A DNA stretch of 64,000 nt from Ferranicluibacter quercicola (GTDB taxonomy: Bacteria; Pseudomonadota; Alphaproteobacteria; Rhizobiales; Rhizobiaceae). Every line of letters begins with the position of its first letter. Position 1 is the stretch's first letter. Location: contig NZ_JAJOZR010000006.1 in assembly GCF_021168455.1 (NCBI RefSeq), forward strand, positions 186,001 through 250,000, written 5' to 3'. Shown one piece after another: positions 26,649 through 35,741 of the stretch. The notes under the pieces were generated by a model. That model did no database searches and was not told the origin of the DNA. It worked only from the letters and a program-made list of their open reading frames with translations. A program made the position numbers and the translations under genes.

Positions 26649-26720
26649 ACGGCTCGCTTCTGGATGAACGTGCAGTCGAACTACGAGCTGTCGAAGGCGC
26701 AAGAGCGGGGCCAAGCCTAA
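26649..26720 (+). pseudogene. HigA-type antitoxin, C-terminal tail remnant
   Basis: The plus-strand codons 26649-26720 read TARFWMNVQSNYELSKAQ and then a TAA stop. This matches the conserved C-terminal helix of HigA/XRE antitoxins (pattern FWLNLQxxYDL). No start or HTH precedes it: the sequence upstream is IS110 transposase on the other strand, so the antitoxin was cut by the insertion. Short, hence moderate confidence. Confidence 0.45.
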
Positions 26721-26813
26721 CGTTCAACCGCTGCAGCCGGCAGCGTGAAGCGACAGGAAACCGCAGTTCTTTCTCGGTAACGTCTTCTCCAGGCATTGAT
26801 CGTTTTCCAGGTT

Positions 26814-27980
26814 TCAGTCAAACCCATGCGTCCCTACAAAATGGCGCATGCGGTGTGTGGCCAGATCGGGTCGATCGAGGATGTCGGCTTGGTCGGCGAG
26901 GCGGAAGATGTCGGCGTAGTGATGGATGCCGCGGGCCGACTGCATGCCGGCCGGAAGGGTGAAGTGCGACTGGTGGCCGTTGAGCCAGGCGAGAAAGACC
27001 ACGCCCGCCTTGTAATACTGCGTCGGCGCCTCGAAGATCTTGCGGGAGAGGGGAACCGTCGGGTCGATGACCGCGCGGAACGTCGTGCCATCGCCCGCGG
27101 CCAGCGCAGCCAGCGCCTTCGAGGCAGCCGGTGCGACGGCGTCGAAAATGCCAAGGAGGGCATGGCTGTGGCGCCGACCGTCGCCTTCGATGAGGCCGGC
27201 ATAGTTGAAATCGTCACCCGTAAAACAGAGCACGGTCTCCGGCAGCCGATCGCGCAGGGCGATTTCCTTCTCGTGTTCGAGCAGCGAGATCTTGATGCCC
27301 TCGACCTTGTTCGCATTCTCGGAAATGATCCGCAGCGCGCAATCTAGCGCCGGCGCGAAGTCGGTGCTTCCCCAGTAGCCGCTCAGCTGCGGGTCGAACA
27401 TGTCGCCCAGCCAGTGCAGCACCACCTTGTCCTTCGTTTGCGAGAGAATGCGGCCATAGACCGTCGCGTAATCGTCGGCAGAGCGGGCGATGCGGGCGAG
27501 CGCCCGGCTCGCCATCAGGATCGCGCGGCCGCCGTGTTTTTCGATATGCTCGATCTGCGTCTCATAAGCCCCGATCACGTCGTCCAGCGTGCGGGCGTCG
27601 GCCGGGTCGAGATGATCCGTGCCGGCGCCGCAGGCGAGGTCGGCCCCCGCAACTGTCCGCGCTTCGGCAAGCGAACGGGCGATGAGCTCCTGCGCGCCGG
27701 CCCAGTCGAGACCCATGCCGCGCTGCGACGTGTCCATCGCCTCGGCGATCTTGAAGCCGAGGCTCCAGAGATGATGGCGGAAGGCGAGCGTCGTGTCCCA
27801 GTCGATGGCCGGGCGGTTCCACGGATCTGTGTCCCGCTCCGGCGCGGAAACGACATGCGCCGCGGCATAGGCGATGCGGTTGAAGACGGGTGTGGTCGCA
27901 GGCCTCGCGATCGGCGTGCCCACGAGGCGATACGCTTCGACCGCACCTGCGGACGTCGGCAGATTGAGAACCTGGGTCAT
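26814..27980 (-). CDS. DUF993 family protein (dihydrodipicolinate-synthase-like TIM barrel)
   Basis: A 388-residue protein recognised as DUF993, a family annotated as related to DapA-type aldolases/lyases but, as far as I know, without a proven reaction. The ATG at 27978-27980 follows GAGGAGACATC; the frame extends further upstream through the promoter region, which is rejected. It is divergent from a LacI regulator and flanked by matching operators at 28009 and 28185. Position beside a Gfo/Idh dehydrogenase suggests retro-aldol or dehydratase action on an oxidised sugar (inference). Confidence 0.85.
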   Translation of the reverse strand: MTQVLNLPTSAGAVEAYRLVGTPIARPATTPVFNRIAYAAAHVVSAPERDTDPWNRPAIDWDTTLAFRHHLWSLGFKIAEAMDTSQRGMGLDWAGAQELIARSLAEARTVAGADLACGAGTDHLDPADARTLDDVIGAYETQIEHIEKHGGRAILMASRALARIARSADDYATVYGRILSQTKDKVVLHWLGDMFDPQLSGYWGSTDFAPALDCALRIISENANKVEGIKISLLEHEKEIALRDRLPETVLCFTGDDFNYAGLIEGDGRRHSHALLGIFDAVAPAASKALAALAAGDGTTFRAVIDPTVPLSRKIFEAPTQYYKAGVVFLAWLNGHQSHFTLPAGMQSARGIHHYADIFRLADQADILDRPDLATHRMRHFVGTHGFD

Positions 27981-28008
27981 GATGTCTCCTCGATTTTGCC
28001 CACCGGAT

Positions 28009-28028
28009 AATTTGGATCGATCCAAATT
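28009..28028. promoter_or_regulatory. 20-bp perfect palindrome, LacI-type operator O1
   Basis: AATTTGGATCGATCCAAATT is a perfect 20-bp palindrome centred 38 bp upstream of the DUF993 start. It shares 15 of 16 core bases (TTTGGATCGATCCAAA) with the second site at 28185-28200 near the regulator gene. The central CG and length are typical of LacI-family operators. Confidence 0.8.
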
Positions 28029-28184
28029 GCAAGGCCATATTTCGGATATGGATAAGACGGACCAGTGCCGCAGGCACGGGCGGTTTGCATCGAGTATGCT
28101 GCACTGCATGCAGAAGCGCGCCCATACTGCCTTCCGTGTCGCCCATTGGGGAATCTGCAGATGGTGAGAAAAGTCTCTTGATAT

Positions 28185-28200
28185 TTTGGAACGATCCAAA
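28185..28200. promoter_or_regulatory. Palindrome, LacI-type operator O2
   Basis: TTTGGAACGATCCAAA, one mismatch from the core of the site at 28011-28026, lies 36 bp upstream of the LacI gene start. The two sites flank the divergent promoter region about 174 bp apart, allowing repression of both directions, autoregulation and possible looping. Confidence 0.75.
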
Positions 28201-28236
28201 TATTGAGGGGGTCAAGATGGAGGCGCATGAAGGTTC

Positions 28237-29283
28237 ATGGCGAACGAACGGGTCACGGTCATCGATATTGCGAAGGCGGCGGGAGTGTCGAAATCGACGG
28301 TCTCGCTCGTCCTGCAAGGGTCGCCGCTCGTCAACGAGGGCACGCGGACGAAGGTCAATGCCGTCATGCGGGATCTCGGCTATGTCTATAATCGCGGCGC
28401 GGCCAATCTCCGGCAGTCCAGCGCCAAATCGAAGATCATCGGCGTCGTCGTCAACGATCTGACCAACAGCTTCTTTGCCGAGCTTGCCGTCGGTGTCGAT
28501 CTTGTCGTGCAGGATGCAGGCTTCGTGCAGTTCCTCGCCAATACCAGCGAGAGCCTCGACCGGCAGACGGAGGTCATCGCCTCCATGCGCGAGCACGGCA
28601 TTTCCGGCCTCGTCGTGTCGCCCGCCCGCGGCTCGCGGGCCATCGACTTCAAGGCGCTGGTGTCGGCCGGCATGCCGGTCGTCGCCGTGGTGCGCCCAGT
28701 GGCAGGTGCGAAGGTGTCCTCGCTCATATCCGACAATCACACCGGCATGTTCGCAGCCGTCGAGCATCTGGCAAGGCTCGGCCACACGCGCATCGCCTTC
28801 TTCGGCGGGTTCGAGGATACTGCGATCTTTCAGGAACGGCTTGCCGGCTATCGCGACGGGATCGCGGCTTCAGGGCTCGTCTATGACGAAGGCCTGGTCT
28901 TTGCCTGCGCACCCTCGCGGGCGGAAGGGGCAAAGGCCGTGGTGCGCGCGATGGCGGCGGTCGACCAGCCGACGGGCGGGGTCTGCTTCAACGATGCCGT
29001 CGCCTTCGGCGTTTATGACGGATTGCGGGCGCGGCGGTTGGAGCCGGGCGTCGATTTCGCGATCGTCGGTTTCGACGACGTGATCGAGGCGGGCACATCC
29101 GTGCCGGCGCTCACCACCATCGCGGTGGATCCGCAGGGCATGGGCCGGCGTGCCGCCCAGCTTCTGCTCAAGCAGATCAATGCCGGCAAAGCGGAGGCGG
29201 AGGCCGTGGTGACGCCCGTACGGCTGGTCGTGCGGGAAAGCTGCGGCGTGAACAAACTGAAGCCGGGGAGGCGATCTGCATGA
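28237..29283 (+). CDS. LacI family transcriptional regulator
   Basis: A 348-residue LacI-type repressor. The N-terminal HTH reads VIDIAKAAGVSKSTVSLVLQG, followed by the hinge (NRGAANLRQS) and sensor domain (IIGVVVNDLTNSFF). It heads the plus-strand operon 28237-34195 or beyond; its stop overlaps the Gfo/Idh start (ATGA at 29280-29283). The two palindromes flanking the divergent promoter region are the likely binding sites. The effector is unknown. Confidence 0.93.
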   Translation: MANERVTVIDIAKAAGVSKSTVSLVLQGSPLVNEGTRTKVNAVMRDLGYVYNRGAANLRQSSAKSKIIGVVVNDLTNSFFAELAVGVDLVVQDAGFVQFLANTSESLDRQTEVIASMREHGISGLVVSPARGSRAIDFKALVSAGMPVVAVVRPVAGAKVSSLISDNHTGMFAAVEHLARLGHTRIAFFGGFEDTAIFQERLAGYRDGIAASGLVYDEGLVFACAPSRAEGAKAVVRAMAAVDQPTGGVCFNDAVAFGVYDGLRARRLEPGVDFAIVGFDDVIEAGTSVPALTTIAVDPQGMGRRAAQLLLKQINAGKAEAEAVVTPVRLVVRESCGVNKLKPGRRSA

Positions 29284-30284
29284 CGAACCGTTGGGGATTG
29301 ATCGGCGCAAGCACGATCGCACGGGAATGGGTGATCGGCGCGATCCGCGCGACGGGCGGGGAGGTCGTCTCCGTCATGAGTTCCAGCCCGCAGCGTGCTG
29401 CAGCCTACGCATCGGAAAACGGGATCGGCAAGGCCGTCTCGGATCTCGATGCCCTGCTTGCCGATCCGGAGATCGATGCGGTCTATATCTCGACCACCAA
29501 CGAGCTTCACCGCGACCAGGCGATCGCCGCCGCCAGGGCCGGCAAGCATATTCTCTGCGAAAAGCCGCTGGCGATGACGCTGGAGGATGCCCACCGCATG
29601 CGGGACGCGGCACGGACGGCCGGCGTGGTGCTGGCGACGAACCACCACCTGCGCAATGCGGCCAGCCACAAGGCCATGCGGGACGCAGTCGCCGCCGGGC
29701 GGATCGGCAAGCCGCTTTCGGCACGGGTCTTCCACGCGGTCTATCTGCCGCCGCATCTGCAGGGCTGGCGGCTCGACAATCCCAAGGCCGGCGGCGGCGT
29801 TATCCTGGATATCACGGTGCACGACACGGACACGTTGCGCTTCGTGCTGGGGCAGGACCCGGTGGAGGTCACGGCCTTTGGCCAGACCGGCGGGCTCGGC
29901 AAGGCGGGGCTCGAAGATGCCGTCATGGGCGTCATGCGGTTTGAAGACGGGCTGATCGCTCAGTTCCATGACGGGTTCACCACGAAATATGCCGAGACCG
30001 GCTTCGAGGTTCACGGAACCGAGGGGTCGCTCATTGCCCGCAACGTCATGACGCAGCGCCCGGTGGGCACGGTGGTGCTGCGCGACGCGCAGGGTGAACA
30101 GACGCTGCCGCTCGACGGGCGCAACCTTTATGAAACGGGCCTTGCGGCCTTCCATGCGGCCATGGCCGGGACGGGATTACCGGCTGCAACGGCGGAAGAC
30201 GGCATCTGGTCGTTGGCGACAGGGCTTGCCGTCGTGGAAGCCGCACGGTCCGGCCGCGCCGTCACGGTTCAGACGGGGTTGTGA
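29280..30284 (+). CDS. Gfo/Idh/MocA family oxidoreductase
   Basis: A 334-residue NAD(P)-dependent dehydrogenase: GLIGASTIAREWV nucleotide loop, CEKPLAMT signature near residues 87-94, and the C-terminal substrate domain. It is translationally coupled to the LacI gene. In module 3 it is the first metabolic enzyme of the plus-strand operon and lies across from the DUF993 gene. A sugar-oxidising or keto-sugar-reducing role is expected; the substrate is unknown. Confidence 0.9.
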   Translation: MTNRWGLIGASTIAREWVIGAIRATGGEVVSVMSSSPQRAAAYASENGIGKAVSDLDALLADPEIDAVYISTTNELHRDQAIAAARAGKHILCEKPLAMTLEDAHRMRDAARTAGVVLATNHHLRNAASHKAMRDAVAAGRIGKPLSARVFHAVYLPPHLQGWRLDNPKAGGGVILDITVHDTDTLRFVLGQDPVEVTAFGQTGGLGKAGLEDAVMGVMRFEDGLIAQFHDGFTTKYAETGFEVHGTEGSLIARNVMTQRPVGTVVLRDAQGEQTLPLDGRNLYETGLAAFHAAMAGTGLPAATAEDGIWSLATGLAVVEAARSGRAVTVQTGL

Positions 30285-30292
30285 GGCATATC

Positions 30293-31903
30293 ATGGGCAA
30301 CCACATCACTCCGGCGGAAGCGGCCGCCATGATCCCGGACGGCGCCGTCGTCTCCGTTTCCTCCTCCAGCGGGCTCGGCTGCCCCGATCTCATGCTGAAG
30401 GCGATCGGCGAGCGCTTCGCGGCGACCGGCCACCCACGCGAGATCACCACCCTGCATCCGATCGCCGCCGGCGACATGAGCGGTATCAAGGGTGTGGATC
30501 ATATCGCGCGCAAGGGCCTCCTCAAGCGGATCCTCGCCGGCTCCTATCCCTCCGGCCCCTCGACATCCGAGCCGCCGCTGATCTGGCAGATGATCACGGC
30601 CAACGAGATTCCGGCCTACAACATTCCCTCGGGCATCCTCTTCGACATGCACCGCGAGGCTGCAGCCAAGCGTCCCGGCGTCATCACCAAGATCGGGCTG
30701 GAAACCTTCGTGGACCCCGAGCGGCAGGGCTGCGCCATGAATGCGCTGGCGGCGGAGACGCCGGTGGTCAAGCGGGTGTCGTTCGAGAACGAGGACTGGC
30801 TCTATTTCCCCGCCATCGTGCCGCAGGTTGCCATCATCCGCGCAACCACGGCCGACGAGCATGGCAACCTGACCTATGAACACGAGGGCGCGACGCTCGG
30901 CGGGCTCGACCAGGCGCTGGCGGCGCGCAACAATGGCGGCATCGTCATCGCGCAGGTCAAGCGCATCACCAAGCAGGGCGCGCTGAAGCCACACGACGTG
31001 CGGGTTCCCGGCATGCTGGTCGATTACGTCATCGTCGATCCTGACCAGAAGCAGACGACGCTGACGGATTACGATCCGGCGATTTCGGGCGAGATCTTCC
31101 GGCCGCTCGAAAGCTTCTCCGTGCCGGATTTCAACATCCAGAAGGTCATCGCGCGGCGCGTGGCACAAGAGCTTCAAGCCGGCAGCTGCGTCAATCTCGG
31201 CTTCGGCATCTCCGCCAACGTGCCGCGTATCCTCCTGGAGGAGGGCCTGCACGGCGCGGTCACCTGGGTCATCGAGCAGGGGGCCGTCGGCGGCGTGCCG
31301 CTGCTCGATTTTGCCTTCGGCTGCGCGTCCAATGCGGATGCCTACATGCCCTCGCCCTACCAGTTCACCTACTTCCAAGGCGGCGGCTTCGATGCCTCGC
31401 TGCTCTCCTTCCTCGAAATCGGCCGCGACGGCTCGGTCAATGTCTCCCGTCTGTCCTTCCGTCCGCATGTGACGGCCGGCGCCGGCGGCTTTGTCGATAT
31501 CACCGCCCGCGCCCGCAAGATCGTCTTCTCCGGCATGTTCAATGCCGGCGCCAGACTCTCGATCAGCAACGGCAAGCTCGTGATCGAGAAGGAAGGCAAG
31601 CTGAAGAAGCTGGTCGAGGCGGTCGAGCATGTCACCTTCTCCGGCAGCCGCGCCATCGCGCAGGGGCAGGACATCACCTACGTCACCGAGCGTTGCGTGC
31701 TGAAGCTGACGCGGGAAGGGCTGGTTCTCACCGAAATCGCACCCGGCGTCGACCTGCAGACGCAGGTGCTCGACCAGTCCGAATTCCCACTGATCGTCTC
31801 GCCGGACCTGAAGCTGATGGATGCCGCGCTGTTTGGCGAGGCGCCCCTCGGTCTTTCGCTGTCCGCCAAGGCGCCCCGCGTTCTGGAGGGTGCCCATGTC
31901 TAA
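30293..31903 (+). CDS. Class I acyl-CoA:carboxylate CoA-transferase
   Basis: A 536-residue fused alpha+beta CoA-transferase of the YdiF/propionate CoA-transferase type. Glu328 in WVIEQGAVGG is the expected catalytic glutamate that forms the CoA thioester intermediate. ATG at 30293 has GAGG upstream; a GTG at 30281 overlapping the previous stop would add four residues and is an alternative. It transfers CoA to a short carboxylic acid. Finding it inside a sugar-type operon, before an enoyl-CoA hydratase and aldehyde dehydrogenase, implies that the pathway ends in an acyl-CoA. Confidence 0.9.
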   Translation: MGNHITPAEAAAMIPDGAVVSVSSSSGLGCPDLMLKAIGERFAATGHPREITTLHPIAAGDMSGIKGVDHIARKGLLKRILAGSYPSGPSTSEPPLIWQMITANEIPAYNIPSGILFDMHREAAAKRPGVITKIGLETFVDPERQGCAMNALAAETPVVKRVSFENEDWLYFPAIVPQVAIIRATTADEHGNLTYEHEGATLGGLDQALAARNNGGIVIAQVKRITKQGALKPHDVRVPGMLVDYVIVDPDQKQTTLTDYDPAISGEIFRPLESFSVPDFNIQKVIARRVAQELQAGSCVNLGFGISANVPRILLEEGLHGAVTWVIEQGAVGGVPLLDFAFGCASNADAYMPSPYQFTYFQGGGFDASLLSFLEIGRDGSVNVSRLSFRPHVTAGAGGFVDITARARKIVFSGMFNAGARLSISNGKLVIEKEGKLKKLVEAVEHVTFSGSRAIAQGQDITYVTERCVLKLTREGLVLTEIAPGVDLQTQVLDQSEFPLIVSPDLKLMDAALFGEAPLGLSLSAKAPRVLEGAHV

Positions 31904-32675
31904 GGGAGAGGTGCGTATCGAGATCGAGGGGTCCGTCGCCATCCTCACGGTGTCCCGGCCGGAAAAGCGCAATGCGCTCGACCTCGACATGCTGAAGGCG
32001 CTCGTGGCAGCGGCCGACACGGTGGAAGCGGACGCGCGCGTTCGCGTCGCCATCCTCACCGGTGAGGGGTCGGGGTTTTCGGCCGGCGGCGACATCACCG
32101 CTTGGGGCGGCATGCGACCGGACGCGTTCGGGCATGGCTGGGTGCGCTACGGGCACCGCGTGTTCGAGCGGCTTGCGACGCTGCGCATGCCGCTGATCGC
32201 GGCGCTGAACGGGCACGCGCTTGGCGGCGGTCTCGAGCTTGCCGGCATCGCCGACATCCGCATCGCCGAGGAACACATCCGGATCGGGCTGCCGGAAACG
32301 GGCCTCGGCATGGTGCCGGGCTGGTCGGGCACGCAGCGGCTGGTCAAGCGCTTCGGCGCCCAGCCCGTGCGCCGGATGGCGCTCGGCGGCGAGATCTTCA
32401 CGGCAGAGCAGGCCCTGTCGCTTGGGCTCGTGGACCGGGTGACCGCGACGGGACATGCGCTTGCCGCTGCAAAAGACATGGCGACAGGCATCGCCGCGCG
32501 CGGGCCGGCGGCGCTGGAGATCGTCAAGCTGATGATCGCAAGCGCCAACGGGGAGGACAACGGGACGGCCGTGGAGGCGCTGGGGTCGATTCTTGCCGCC
32601 AAGACGGCCGACCTGAAGGAGGGCGTTTCCGCTTTCAAGGAGAAGCGTGCCGCACAGTTCAAGGGAGAATGGTAA
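31896..32675 (+). CDS. Enoyl-CoA hydratase/isomerase family protein
   Basis: A 259-residue crotonase-fold protein. VSRPEKRNALD, the first oxyanion-hole segment GSGFSAGGDI, and the second ALGGGLELAGIADI with ETGLGMVPGWSGTQRLVKRFG are characteristic. Catalytic acid identity depends on the subfamily; the second conserved Glu is in LPETGLGMVPG. The gene starts inside the end of the CoA-transferase gene (8-bp overlap) and overlaps the aldehyde dehydrogenase start, so all three are co-translated and probably act in sequence. Confidence 0.9.
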   Translation: MSKGEVRIEIEGSVAILTVSRPEKRNALDLDMLKALVAAADTVEADARVRVAILTGEGSGFSAGGDITAWGGMRPDAFGHGWVRYGHRVFERLATLRMPLIAALNGHALGGGLELAGIADIRIAEEHIRIGLPETGLGMVPGWSGTQRLVKRFGAQPVRRMALGGEIFTAEQALSLGLVDRVTATGHALAAAKDMATGIAARGPAALEIVKLMIASANGEDNGTAVEALGSILAAKTADLKEGVSAFKEKRAAQFKGEW

Positions 32676-34195
32676 TGACGGTTCTGGTAAACCCGACGGC
32701 GCTCGCGGATCATGCCCCGCGCGACTTCAAGATGCTGATCGACGGCCGGTGGAGCGAAGGGACGACTGATCCGATCGAGCGGGTCGCGCCCGGCCATGGC
32801 GTCGTCGTCAGCCGGTTCCAGGCAGGAACGCGCGCAGACGCCGAACGCGCCATCGCTGCAGCCCGCAAGGCCTTCGACACCGGACCCTGGCCGCGGATGA
32901 CGGCGTCGGAGCGCTCCGGCATCCTGCTGAAGGCCGCCGATCTCATCGCCGCGCGGGCCGAGGAACTCGCGTTTCTGGATGCGGTGGAAGCCGGCAAGCC
33001 GATCTCCCAGGTGCGCGGCGAAATCGCCGGTTCGGTCGATATCTGGCGCTATGCCGCGGCCCTTGCCCGCGATCTCCATGGAGAAAGCTACAACACGTTG
33101 GGCGACGGCACGCTGGGCGTTGTCCTGCGCGAGGCGATCGGCGTCGTCTCGATCATCACGCCGTGGAACTTTCCCTTCCTGATCGTCGGGCAGAAACTGC
33201 CCTTCGCGCTGGCCGCCGGCTGCACCACGGTCGTCAAGCCGTCGGAACTCTCGTCCGGCTCGACCGTCGTGCTCGGCGAAATCCTCGAGGAAGCGGGTGT
33301 TCCCAAGGGCGTCGTCAACATCGTCACGGGCACGGGCGCCGAGGTAGGCGCTGTCATGACGACGCATCCCCACGTGGATATGGTGTCGTTCACCGGCTCC
33401 ACCGGCGTTGGCAAGCTGACGATGTCCAACGCGGCGCAGACGCTGAAGAAGGTGTCGCTGGAGCTCGGCGGCAAAAACCCGCAGATCGTCTTTCCCGATG
33501 CCGATCTCGACGGCTTCATCGATGCCGCCGTGTTCGGCGCCTATTTCAACGCCGGCGAGTGCTGCAATGCCGGCTCGCGGCTGATCCTCCACAAGAGCAT
33601 CGCCGAGGACGTGGTCAAGCGCGTGGCCGCCCTATCGGAAAAGGTGCGGGTTGGCGATCCGCTCGATCCGCAGACGCAGGTCGGTGCGATCATCACGCCA
33701 CAGCACCTGGAGAAGATCGCCGGCTACATTTCAGGGGCGGCAAGCGGTGGCGCGGATGTGGCCTATGGCGGCAAGGCGCTGGATCTCGGCCGCGGCCAGT
33801 TCATGGCGCCGACGATTCTCGCGAACGTTACGCCCGACATGCCGGTCGCACGCGAGGAGGTGTTCGGCCCGGTTCTCTCCGTGCTCACCTTCGAGACGAC
33901 GGCGCAGGCGATCGAGATCGCCAATGCTGTCGATTACGGGCTTTCGGCCGGGGTGTGGAGCAAGGATTTCGATACCTGCCTGACGATCGGCAGACAGGTG
34001 CGGGCAGGAACCGTGTGGATGAACACCTTCATGGACGGCGCCTCCGAGCTGCCGTTCGGCGGCTACAAGCAGTCGGGGCTCGGCCGCGAACTCGGGCGCC
34101 ACGCGGTGGAGGATTACACCGAGACCAAGACGCTCAACATGCATATCGGCGGCCGCACGAACTGGTGGATGCCGCAGACGGAAAAGCTGGCCTGA
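32675..34195 (+). CDS. NAD(P)-dependent aldehyde dehydrogenase
   Basis: A 506-residue ALDH superfamily enzyme, oxidising an aldehyde to a carboxylate. Asn165 in TPWNFP, Glu263 in LELGGK and Cys297 in GECCNAGSR are the expected catalytic residues; the coenzyme loop is GSTGVG. ATG at 32675 overlaps the previous TAA (TAATG) and has AAGGGAG upstream. The product acid could be the substrate of the CoA-transferase two genes upstream. Last metabolic gene before the transporter block. Confidence 0.94.
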   Translation: MTVLVNPTALADHAPRDFKMLIDGRWSEGTTDPIERVAPGHGVVVSRFQAGTRADAERAIAAARKAFDTGPWPRMTASERSGILLKAADLIAARAEELAFLDAVEAGKPISQVRGEIAGSVDIWRYAAALARDLHGESYNTLGDGTLGVVLREAIGVVSIITPWNFPFLIVGQKLPFALAAGCTTVVKPSELSSGSTVVLGEILEEAGVPKGVVNIVTGTGAEVGAVMTTHPHVDMVSFTGSTGVGKLTMSNAAQTLKKVSLELGGKNPQIVFPDADLDGFIDAAVFGAYFNAGECCNAGSRLILHKSIAEDVVKRVAALSEKVRVGDPLDPQTQVGAIITPQHLEKIAGYISGAASGGADVAYGGKALDLGRGQFMAPTILANVTPDMPVAREEVFGPVLSVLTFETTAQAIEIANAVDYGLSAGVWSKDFDTCLTIGRQVRAGTVWMNTFMDGASELPFGGYKQSGLGRELGRHAVEDYTETKTLNMHIGGRTNWWMPQTEKLA

Positions 34196-34336
34196 CGAAC
34201 CTTGCCCGAACGCGGAACGCGCTTTCGGGAGAGACTGCGGCTTAATAGGCCGGCTGACGCCGACGCTCGAGGAGGGCGGCGGCAAGGGAGCGGAAATGGG
34301 TTTCGCTCTTCACTGTGCTCATGGGAGGAAAACATC

Positions 34337-35578
34337 GTGCGCAAGTTTCTGACATCGACTGCAATAGGTCTCGCTTTGATGACCGGCGCCGTGCAGGCTG
34401 CCGAAAACGTCGAGGTGCTTCATTGGTGGACATCCGGCGGCGAGGCCTCGGCGCTGGAAGTCCTCAAGAAGGACCTCGAAGCCAAGAACATCTCCTGGAC
34501 GGACATGCCGGTCGCCGGCGGCGGCGGCACGGAAGCCATGACGGTGCTGCGCGCCCGCGTCACGGCCGGCAACGCGCCGACCGCGGTGCAGATGCTCGGC
34601 TTCGACATTCTCGACTGGGCCAAGGAAGGCGCACTCGGCAATCTCGATGCGGTCGCCGCAAAGGAAAACTGGGACAACGTCATCCCCAAGGCGCTCCAGA
34701 AGTTCTCGAAATATGACGGCCACTGGATCGCGGCACCCGTCAACCTGCATTCGACCAACTGGATGTGGATCAACAAGGCGGCGCTCGACAAGGCCGGCGG
34801 CAAGGAGCCGCAGAGCTGGGAAGAGCTGATCGCCCTCCTCGACAACTTCAAGGCGCAGGGCATCATCCCGGTTGCCGCCGGCGGCCAGCCCTGGCAGGAC
34901 GCGACCGTCTTCGACGCCGTCGTGCTGTCGCTCGGTGTCGATTTCTACACGTCGGCCTTTATCGATCTCGACCCGAAGGCGCTTGGCGGCGACAAGATGA
35001 AGGAAGCCTTCAACCGCATGACGACGCTGCGCTCCTATGTCGATCCCAATTTCTCGGGCCGCGACTGGAACCTCGCCTCCGCCATGGTCATCGACGGCAA
35101 GGCCGGCGTGCAGTTCATGGGCGACTGGGCGAAGGGCGAGTTCTCCAAGGCCGGCAAGACGCCGGGCAGGGACTATGTCTGCATGCGCTTCCCCGGCACG
35201 CAGGGTGCCGTCACCTTCAACACCGACCAGTTCGTCATGTTCAAGGTCGCCGACGACAAGGTACCGGCGCAGATCGAGATGGCCTCCGCCATCGAAAGCC
35301 CCGCGTTCCAGTCGGCCTTCAACGTCGTCAAGGGTTCGGCGCCGGTGCGCACCGATGTGTCGGACACAGCCTTCGACGATTGCGGCAAGAAAGCCATCAA
35401 GGATGCGGCCGAAGCCGACAAGAACGGCACGCTCATCGGCTCCATGGCTCATGGCCACGCCAATCCGGCAGCCGTGAAGAACGCGATCTACGACGTCGTG
35501 ACCCGCCAGTTCAACGGCGACCTGACGGCCGACGACGCGGTCGCCGAGCTGGTGAGCGCGGTCGAAGCCGCCAAGTAA
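34337..35578 (+). CDS. Sugar ABC substrate-binding protein (glucose/GtsA type)
   Basis: A 413-residue periplasmic binding protein. GTG start at 34337 behind GGGAGGAAAA; signal peptide MRKFLTSTAIGLALMTGAVQA (about 21 residues), mature start AENVEVLHWWTSGGEAS. The GGEASAL, PVNLHSTNW and QPWQDATVFD segments are like glucose/mannose-type binding proteins (GtsA family). It delivers a monosaccharide-like ligand to the permeases at 35742 and 36620. The upstream in-frame extension to 34202 is not signal-like and is rejected. Confidence 0.93.
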   Translation: MRKFLTSTAIGLALMTGAVQAAENVEVLHWWTSGGEASALEVLKKDLEAKNISWTDMPVAGGGGTEAMTVLRARVTAGNAPTAVQMLGFDILDWAKEGALGNLDAVAAKENWDNVIPKALQKFSKYDGHWIAAPVNLHSTNWMWINKAALDKAGGKEPQSWEELIALLDNFKAQGIIPVAAGGQPWQDATVFDAVVLSLGVDFYTSAFIDLDPKALGGDKMKEAFNRMTTLRSYVDPNFSGRDWNLASAMVIDGKAGVQFMGDWAKGEFSKAGKTPGRDYVCMRFPGTQGAVTFNTDQFVMFKVADDKVPAQIEMASAIESPAFQSAFNVVKGSAPVRTDVSDTAFDDCGKKAIKDAAEADKNGTLIGSMAHGHANPAAVKNAIYDVVTRQFNGDLTADDAVAELVSAVEAAK

Positions 35579-35673
35579 GCGTGGCGCGGCGCTGCGGGCC
35601 TTCGCGTCCGCGGCGCCCGCCATCACACCATCCGATACGTCAAGACTGCCGGGGAGACCGGGTGCGCCGAGAG

Positions 35674-35692
35674 GCCGGCCATGATGGCCGGC
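35674..35692 (+). promoter_or_regulatory. Intercistronic hairpin after binding-protein gene
   Basis: GCCGGCC (35674-35680) and GGCCGGC (35686-35692) form a perfect 7-bp GC stem extended by AT pairs over ATGAT. It lies in the 163-bp gap between the binding protein and first permease genes; a further GC-rich stem may form around 35583-35620. It probably sets binding-protein excess by mRNA protection or partial termination. Confidence 0.55.
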
Positions 35693-35741
35693 GCCTGAGG
35701 CCGTGCACCCGTATTCCGGGCGAGGGGAGGGGAACGAAGCC

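Noticed and set aside
27562..28785. 407-codon minus-strand open frame
   Set aside because: It runs antisense through the LacI gene and out of frame across the DUF993 gene and promoter region; it is a high-GC shadow.
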